Source of the DNA: Saccoglossus kowalevskii
Lineage: Eukaryota > Hemichordata > Enteropneusta > Harrimaniidae
NCBI RefSeq assembly: GCF_000003605.2
Contig: NW_003123905.1
Span: 419,731-463,046, forward strand
Length of the DNA: 43,316 bases
Reading direction: 5' to 3'
In this document: positions 12,101 through 21,100 of the stretch, piece by piece
Numbering within the stretch: the stretch's first letter is position 1
How the letters are laid out: each line of letters begins with the position of its first letter
Position numbers and translations under genes: made by a program
Notes under the pieces: generated by a model
What the model was told of the DNA's origin: nothing
The model's database searches: none
The model's input: only the letters and a program-made list of their open reading frames with translations

Positions 12101-15100
12101 GTCCTCGAGTATAAGCCAACCCCCTAATTTTCCATATTTTCCATGTTCAGGCCCCTGAGCTTATACTCAGGGAAGTACGGTAGATAAAGTACCAGGTATA
12201 TGTATTTACCGGTAATTTGTTTAACAATAAGGGAAACATTTTTTGAAACATGCCTTACTAATAGCAACTTTGATATCTAACTTTTAGCGTGTGAAGTCAG
12301 TACTCAATTTTAATATAGAAAGTGTTCTTTTTACACCCCCACCCTTAACTCTAACCCTACCCCTTCCCTCCAATGCTTCCCAGTTTAATTGTATATGACA
12401 CTTATAGTCATCTGTAGTTATGGTTATGGGTGTGGGTACAAAAAGGGACTTTTTTCGTAAATAATTTAGATTGAATTGAGATCATTGAAAATTTATTTTA
12501 CTATTTTCCAGATAGAAATGTCACCACACTCTTGTATTGGTGGTATTGAAGTGATTGCAACCCCCTCCCTTATGCATTTGTATCTTGAGAAACTTCAGAA
12601 CATGTTTGGTTAGCACATGCAAAACACTGTGAATGCAATATGTATTCTAGTCCTGATACTATTCTATTTTGAATATCAAAAGTTCCTTGTATATTTCAAA
12701 AATATGATGAAGAAAAGTAACAGTGGTAGTGAATGACAATTTATTATGTAGTAATATGGTTTCACAGTAGTTTCAGTGATGTCATCCATGATATATACCC
12801 CTTAGCAGGCAATATATCGTGTCATGTGACTGCATTCCAACCAATCAGAGCATTCGTAACAGTAAAATATGATTATTCGTTCTTATAAAAATAATAATAA
12901 CATTACCAAATTGTTTGTAGTTTCTGATTACACACCTTTATCAAAATTTATGTTGACAGTCATTTTCCAGCTTCATGCAATTTCTAAAATCTAATAAATG
13001 TACACTTGTACTATCAGCAGAAAACAAAGAAACAGTTGACAAGGAGGCACAAAAAGAAACCAAAGGAAAAAGCATGATTGGAAGCAAATCATCACCAAGT
13101 AAACAAACTGAAACTGATGAACACAAACCGGAAGTGCCTATTATGGAAACAACAGATCCAGATAAGTAAGCTCTTTTTATGATTTATTTTATCAGATATG
13201 CTGTAAAATTTTAGCGAATTGTGGTAAAATGACGTAATAGTGAAATGTTGATTTAGCGAATTTCTCCTGTCATTGTTGATTTCCTGTTTCACAATACTTG
13301 TCTGTCGCGTGCCAAAACAAATGCACAGTTATCACCTCAATAAAAATAAAGAAAAACCGTCAAGTCTAATTAGGAAGCACCCCAGATTTTTATGTTCCCG
13401 ATTACTGTATACAAATCCCCAAGCCTTCGCTATTTTGAATTTATAATAAAGTTTTTAGCAACATCTTGAATTAGCGAATCAGTTCTCTCGCTAAATTTGC
13501 TGAAAAGACATGCTCGTGAAAAAGACATGTTTTACAGTACATTGTAAAATCAACAATTATTCACTGGAGTTTTTTGTTTTATTATCTAGTCAAATCATGA
13601 TTTCTGAATTGAGTACAACACATTCAGAAATTTGTAGTTGCAGAATGCAGGATTTTAAACGCATTATAACTTCATCGTATTTTGCTGAAAGTAAGATATC
13701 ATCAAATAAAATGATAAAGAGCAATTAAAAATCAGAGATATGACTTTTGACCAAGTATGATATGACAAAAATACATACTTTACGAGTATGCATTTAATTT
13801 CATTTTGTTGATAATTTGAGTTTTATCCCTGCCTTTAAGTTCATGAATTTAGCAGAGAAACAAATATTAAGTTCTTTAGTTATTTTACATGTTCACATGA
13901 ATATAATTTGGCAACTTTTACTTTTGGAGAAAATACCAAAATTAAAACCCAGTGAATAATTAATCCATTCATTTCTGGTTAACCTTCACAAGTTGCTTCA
14001 TTAAGTATACTATTATTGCCTTTTACTGTTATGCATGGTTCAGAATAGGAACACCTAAGGTATTTTGTTGGCAAGTGAATGTATGCATGTATTGAACAAC
14101 AATGATAATATTTGCCATCCTGATGTCAGGCAAATGATTCCATATTTGGAAGTAATATACATTGTTCTTTTTGCATGTTAGGTTTTATCTTGTGACATTC
14201 CCTTTACCGGAGGAGACTGCATCAGGATTAGAAACACCTGTAGGAAACCCGGATGATAATTTGGGAATTGCAGTGCATCATGGGCAATATGATGAGATGT
14301 TAGCCATGACTACAATTGATAGATTTGATCTTGAGACATTGGTAAGATTGGTTGTTGTGATTTTAAAAATGAATGTGGTTATTATTTAAAAACACTGAAT
14401 TTGTTTCCACATGGTGAACATTTAGAATTAAAAATTGGTAGAAGTAAAAACAACTAAGGTTTTGATTTCAATAACTAATTTGGTTACTTTCAGATTTTCA
14501 AATACATGTAGATAGTAATTCACGGAAACAAATTTGTGCCATACCAATCCACCATTAAAATTTTTGCTCACTTAACATTTGTCAGGATATACCAACGTAT
14601 GATGTCGAGGATGAAATCGACAGCTTAGAGATTACACCGTTTCCTCTCAAGTCATTGAAGCCATCAAAGAGAGGACCTCAAAAAACAGGTCAAATGCCTC
14701 TGTCTGTCTACTATACAAGGAAACTGATACCAAGAACCTATGACAAAGAGTCTGGTGAGTGTAACTGTTGATTACTGTATCCAAGGCACAAATGGGATCC
14801 TTTAAGTTACCCTGTATGTGTGTATGTCTGTCCCATCGATACGTGTATCTAAAGAAACACTTCTCAGATTTCAAACAAATTTGGTGCATCTGTGTTCTAG
14901 GGTGATGCGCAGACTGGGGTATCTTTTGATTGATATCCAGTTGTAATTATGTGGTTTGTGTAATAGTAAGCACATATTTACATTGTTTATTGATTTTTCA
15001 AGAATCGCTTTATAGATTTCAGTGAAATGTGGTACATACGTGGTCTGGTTCTTTATGTTGCTGACAGACTTAAGTAACCGTTGTCTCATTCAGTGTGCAT

Positions 15101-18100
15101 TCACATACAGTGTACAACCAATAGGTGATTTTCCGAACAATTGCGAGATCTTGCGAGATGCATGAAAGACGCGCGTCGAACGTCTGCCGCAAAAATCAAA
15201 CGATTTGATTTTGAACTAGAATTTCTTTATTTCGCAGCTTACATTGACCGGCCGATCTTCGACAGAGGAATATTGCTTCCGAATACCCTCACTTAATCGA
15301 AATTGCCTATCATCAAATGTGGACAGCACATTATTAAGCATGGAAATGTCCCCGAAATACTTTCGCGTTTGTCGAATCCCACGCGATGTTTGACGTGACT
15401 ACGACGCTATGACCTTTGTTTGTCCTGTTTTTTACGTTCGATTTCACACATAACGCGTGATTCTCGCAGTGTACGGAAAATGGTCTATTGATATCACATT
15501 CTTTGCAGTGTACTGTAAACTGCTTTGATTATGCAAGAGACAAGTTTTTGTGGATTTTGTGAGTGAAAATATTGATATTTTGTAGGAGTAAACATTTTTC
15601 TTGGGTCCTATTAGTATAACATTGAGTGTCAGCAACTTTTTGTTTTCACGAATGCCATAACATTCTATAACTGCAAGTTTCTAGTAGTAGGCAAATTATA
15701 TGATTTACTGTATTAACCAGGGTGTTCCTAGAAGTCTTCAATATGTCTAATTTATAATAATATAAAATTTAAAGCCTTGAAATGTTTAAAATGTGAGAAT
15801 ATTTTTAATTATGTCTTATAAATATCTTTTAATAAAACAGATTTTGGCAATTCATAAATTTATGTTTGGGATTTGAAACCTAATTTTTTGTCTTATTGTG
15901 ATCTTTTGAGGTGTGTTTTGTAAATGTGATCGTTTTAATATTTAAGTAACTATGCATGATTTACATGTTTGTTTCATATTTGTACCAGTTTTCTGCTAAA
16001 ATAGGTAATTGTCTATAGTTTTTAAGGTTGATGAATACTGTTTCAGCAAAATATTTGGAAGTTACTGATTCCGATTGTTCATTGTTGTACATGTCTATTC
16101 TCAGTAGCGGACATCCAGACATTTTCACTGCCTGGCAACCACAGCCGGTGAAAGCAACAGTCAAACACTCTCAAAAAAAATTGGGCTAGTTATTGGGACA
16201 GTGTAACAAGATTACTCCTACATGTGCAACATATATAAGTTTCGATGTTCAGGATTGTCTCATATACATGTAGTTAAATTTGTGCTGTTTTCTACACTTT
16301 AGCTGATGGCTGTGGAGTTCCACAGCAGATTGAACAGATTCCATAGAAATACATGGTACAAAGGTGCGTTAAAAGCGAGTAAGCACCCTGATTTACCTTC
16401 TGTTCTCTTTTTTTTCCATATTTTTTTTTTTTTTTTAGAAACTGAGACTCTTCATGAAGTGATCAAAGAAGAAACTGGTATTGATGTGTACACTGTTGAT
16501 TTAGATGAAATCCACACGTTTTTACAGCGAGGTCCTTTAGAAGATAGGTGTCTATCTGCTTTGTCATTGCAGTCATCAATAGGAAGTAAATTACAGGTAA
16601 AAGAAAATTGATCATGTCCACTGGGCCTGGTTAACTCCATACCGGTAGTAGTGCAAATAATTGCTATAATGTTATTATAAGGCTGGTCATACTAACCAGC
16701 GTTTGACCAGATTCCACACAAAGATGTTTGCTGATTCTAAACTTTTTGGATTTCGGCATTCCCATGATTTATCCTTGGAAGGAAAAGATGTATAATAATA
16801 ATGTTATTACAAGAATACCAGACAGTGCGCCACGCATCGACCTCCACTGCGCGGCAGGTAATACTTCCACTGTACTATCTTAGTGCATACTTTGTGGTAT
16901 CCTCGTAATACCGGTAACCTCATAGTATTGATTGTATCTTGTTGCAGAATATGGTACCCGTGGAGGATGTAGAAGCACTCCAAGAAAGACACAATGAAGA
17001 AATGATGATCCAACAAGAAGAGTACGAGTAAGTAACATCACTCCTGCCATCATCAAACACTCATAATCAAGTACAATATTATGATTAGGTTTTATGTAAC
17101 TGTCCATATTAGTTATAAAAAAACAAAAACATTTTGCAACTGCTGGAATAACCCTTCACCAGAAAAGGGATGCGTTTCTGCAAATATGGTCAATCAAATG
17201 GCATGGTTTTATAACGGAAAATTATTTGCAATTTGAAGCACTTCAGTATGGGGGATATGACAATAGGGCTGTTATACTTTGTAAAAATTGAATTAGGGTT
17301 TATTTGTAATCTTACTCATTTTTATCCCCAACAAAGAAAACTCTTTTTTCGGAATGGGTAAGTATCTTAGTCTGTCACAAGTGAACTGCATTATTGCGTG
17401 GTATGTCTGGTGTTGCACAATATATCCATCGATGACACGATCACAACCGATCCCCATATACAGTAATGCAACATACGTTGTCTGCACTCTACCCTGTTAC
17501 CATGGTAATGCACTCTTCCTTGTTACTATAGTGATGCAATTGGTGCAGCCTATTCCTTCCTCCATTTTGTAAATATTAATTAATTTAATTTGGGTAATAC
17601 TGTCTACATTATATTCAGTGTATGGTATGGTATATATGACTTATTTGTAATAGCAAATAGTATGAATTTGCATAAAATAAAACAATTGTATATTTTTGTG
17701 ACCAATATTACAAAGTTGTAAGTCCTGCTATACTAATTTTGTATTTTGCTAAAAATTCAGCTATATAATTATTATAAGATTGGGACCAGTGAGCCCTCTA
17801 GCAGGACAGATCAGAATGGAATTTATAAATTCAAGTTGAATTACTGTGGAATACTTTATTTTCACTTTAATTAATTTTTGCTGAAAAGGCTTTTTGGGCA
17901 TTTTTTATTGAATTTACTTTAACTGATTTTTGATAAGTTTACTGTGAAATATAGGGAAAATAGTATATTTGCTGGATTTTATTTTCCCGGAATCATCCCT
18001 TCAGCGAAAATAGCGAAAATAAAGTATTCTACAGTAATTTGGTGACTGCTGGGGAAAGGTCTGCAAGGTAAAATCAAGGTTATATATGTCTGTAGGTGAC

Positions 18101-21100
18101 TTCAAAATTTGTTTGTCATTGTTGCGTTTTATTGTGTTTAGAGGGCAGACTACATAGGGCATGCTCTTAGAGGTGCCAGTGTATTTCTCATCCTGTCAAC
18201 AGAGGGTGCCGTCCTCACTCGAAGTGGTATCCAATGAGGAAATATACTTATTATGTTGATTCCTTCATTTTTGTAGGAGACGACTTAATGGCCTTGCTAG
18301 GAGTTTACAAGAAGTGCAAGAGGCACAGATTGCAGCGTTAACTGGCGGCGGCGGCGGCGGGGAAGGAATTACGATATTACATCCTTCTGTGAGTGGTGAC
18401 TCCAAACCACAGTCTTCAGAAGGTGTGTATTTCAATGTACTTTGAGTCAGAGCACAGTTACTAGAAGAACGGTCAGAAATTCTATTGTTAGATATGCAAA
18501 TTATTCTTTGACCTCTGGGTGTGAAGGTTAAAAGAATCATTTTCTAAACATTCTTCTAGTAAGCAAGGTCATAGTTAATATTCTACAATAATAATACCGT
18601 AGGTATTTAAATAAGTATAAATGTGGTCAGGTGATATTTACAGTTAATTTAATCATTATTCAATCATTAGGATTACAATATATTTTCAAATTTTCAGTTT
18701 TGTACTATGTGCAACCCATATTAAATCAACATAATAATGGTGTCAATGCACTTTCTCTGCCCAAAAATCACTCTCTTGGTTTTCTCCCATACTTTATTTT
18801 TTTATTAACTTTGCAGGTAGTCGAAGGAGTGCTAAAGGTGAAAGGTCACCATTTAATGGCTGGACTTCTCATACTCCAAGACCACCTGACAAACGAGATA
18901 AAGATGTCAAGTAAGTAATGAATGAATGAATGAATGAATGAATGTAGGAAACTAAGCATTGACAAGAACCAGTATACCGACACATTGATATTTACCGATC
19001 GCATGGCAGGTCAACTAGTATTAAGGAGAACATTGTTTATTAATTTATTGTGATAATGTTGCCAATAACCTGGAAACATACATGTCTATCTAATAACATA
19101 AGCAATGATCAATAGCATTTGTTTACACATTGTTATGGGTACTATTCTTTATAATGGTAATTATTTTTTGTTATTAGCATAATAGTGGTTCCCCCAGCAA
19201 TTTTAATTACAGCGGTTTTAACATGTTTGGAATCAGAAATGACCTACTTGATCTTTCACGAAAACAGAAATTATTTATTTGTTGATTATTTCTATAGTAG
19301 CATAATTAAAACCAATTTAATTGGTTAACTGATATAAAAAAAATAAGTTATTTTATGGTGAACCATGTAAGAGCGATAGCAAAATATATCACAAGATCAT
19401 TTCAGAAAAGACGAGAAAACATGTTTGTGTAGTACATTAGTCGATATTATATTTTACAAGCAATAATACATACAATATCTTTATTTGACATACACCCTCT
19501 ATATGTGAGTACATATACATGACTCCAGTGACTTGTAAGTAAATTTTTATTTTCAAGCTATTATTTTATTAAATATTTTCTTATTGTCACACGTCACTTT
19601 AATAAACAATACTACGGTACTACTACTACTACTATGGTCCCAACAAGATGCAAATTAAATAGTAATAATATAAAAATTTTGAGAGAATGCAGTCCACAAT
19701 ATTTCTTTAAGGAATGATTTGATTGGCTATTAATCCCAGTTAACATGCAGGATGCACACTCTTTATAAGATATGTAAAAAGGTACACTGTCTTGGAATGT
19801 ATATACTATTGTTTCACCGGGAATATCTCTCATTATTTACAGAACGCCAAGCGATTCCAGTAAATCAAAGTCCAAAGGAGGACGGGTCAGCCAGCCTTTG
19901 CCAAAATGGGGAAGTGACTTGCCAAAAGATGTAAGTATTTTGGCTGCTATATTCATTGCTTCTCCACCGCTCATATTTCATTAAAATATTATTACAGCAT
20001 TGACTTCCTCCTTTAACAGGAAGTGATGTCATACCATGCATGGATGATATGAATACTGTAAATGCTTTGAAATAACTACACGTTATTTGACTCAATGCAT
20101 AAATTACAAACAATTTCATTGTGAAAATATACCAGGTAGTTTTTTTAGTGAAATTATGAATTAGCTATAATAACTTACTAGCTAAAAAGACATATTTGAC
20201 AGTATGTACCAGTTGTTGTACATTGCACTGTGAGGATGCTCGCCATATTAAAAATGTAAGACATGTATTACTATGAAGTGATAGAAATGTTCACTGTTAA
20301 AAACACTTCAACAACATTTTGTGGAAGTCACCATTATACCCCAGTGACATTTTACTGCTACTATATTTCCCAATTCACTAAATTGTATATTCATACATTA
20401 TTACCTACTTAACTAAGAAAAATAATCTCCTTTGGAATCCTGATTGCACCGATAATAACAATCTCCTGAAGTAACATGTGATGTTTCTAGTTCTTTGAAA
20501 GGATGAGACAATTCCAGGAAGAGAGAATTCGCCATCAGCAAGAGCTGACAGCAAAGACGCAAGCAGAGATACAGGAACACATAGAACGACAAATGGCGGG
20601 ACAGTATCGACTGGCTCAGTCTGCACCGGATGCACTGCTTTCAACTGACGGTATGTAATGTTTGAATTATTGATGTTGGTGTTTATGGTGTTAGATTATT
20701 CAAATACAGCATGGTTGATCAAAAGACAGTTTGATACCCATTGACTTTACTTTACCAAACGCTTCTTTTACATGTATATTTACCAAATTTTGTTATTTGA
20801 AAGAAAGGTGACACAACTTGGTTGTGAAAGGTGATTTTGATTCTTAGTGAACTCATACGAAAGATGAACCTACTTGTCCTTCACTGTTACCAATAGGTTG
20901 CCATGGTACCCAGCCAGTTATATATTCTCGTTTCTATTCTCAGTTCCATTTTACATAAATAGCATCTTGTCTTATTTAATTGGAAGAAACGATTCCAAAT
21001 GAGGAGAGTGCATACTGTTACATTGAATGTTCATGAATCAGAAATGACTTAGACTGGCTGCACTATTCATAGTATCTTCAAAATAATTGTGATCTTCCAG

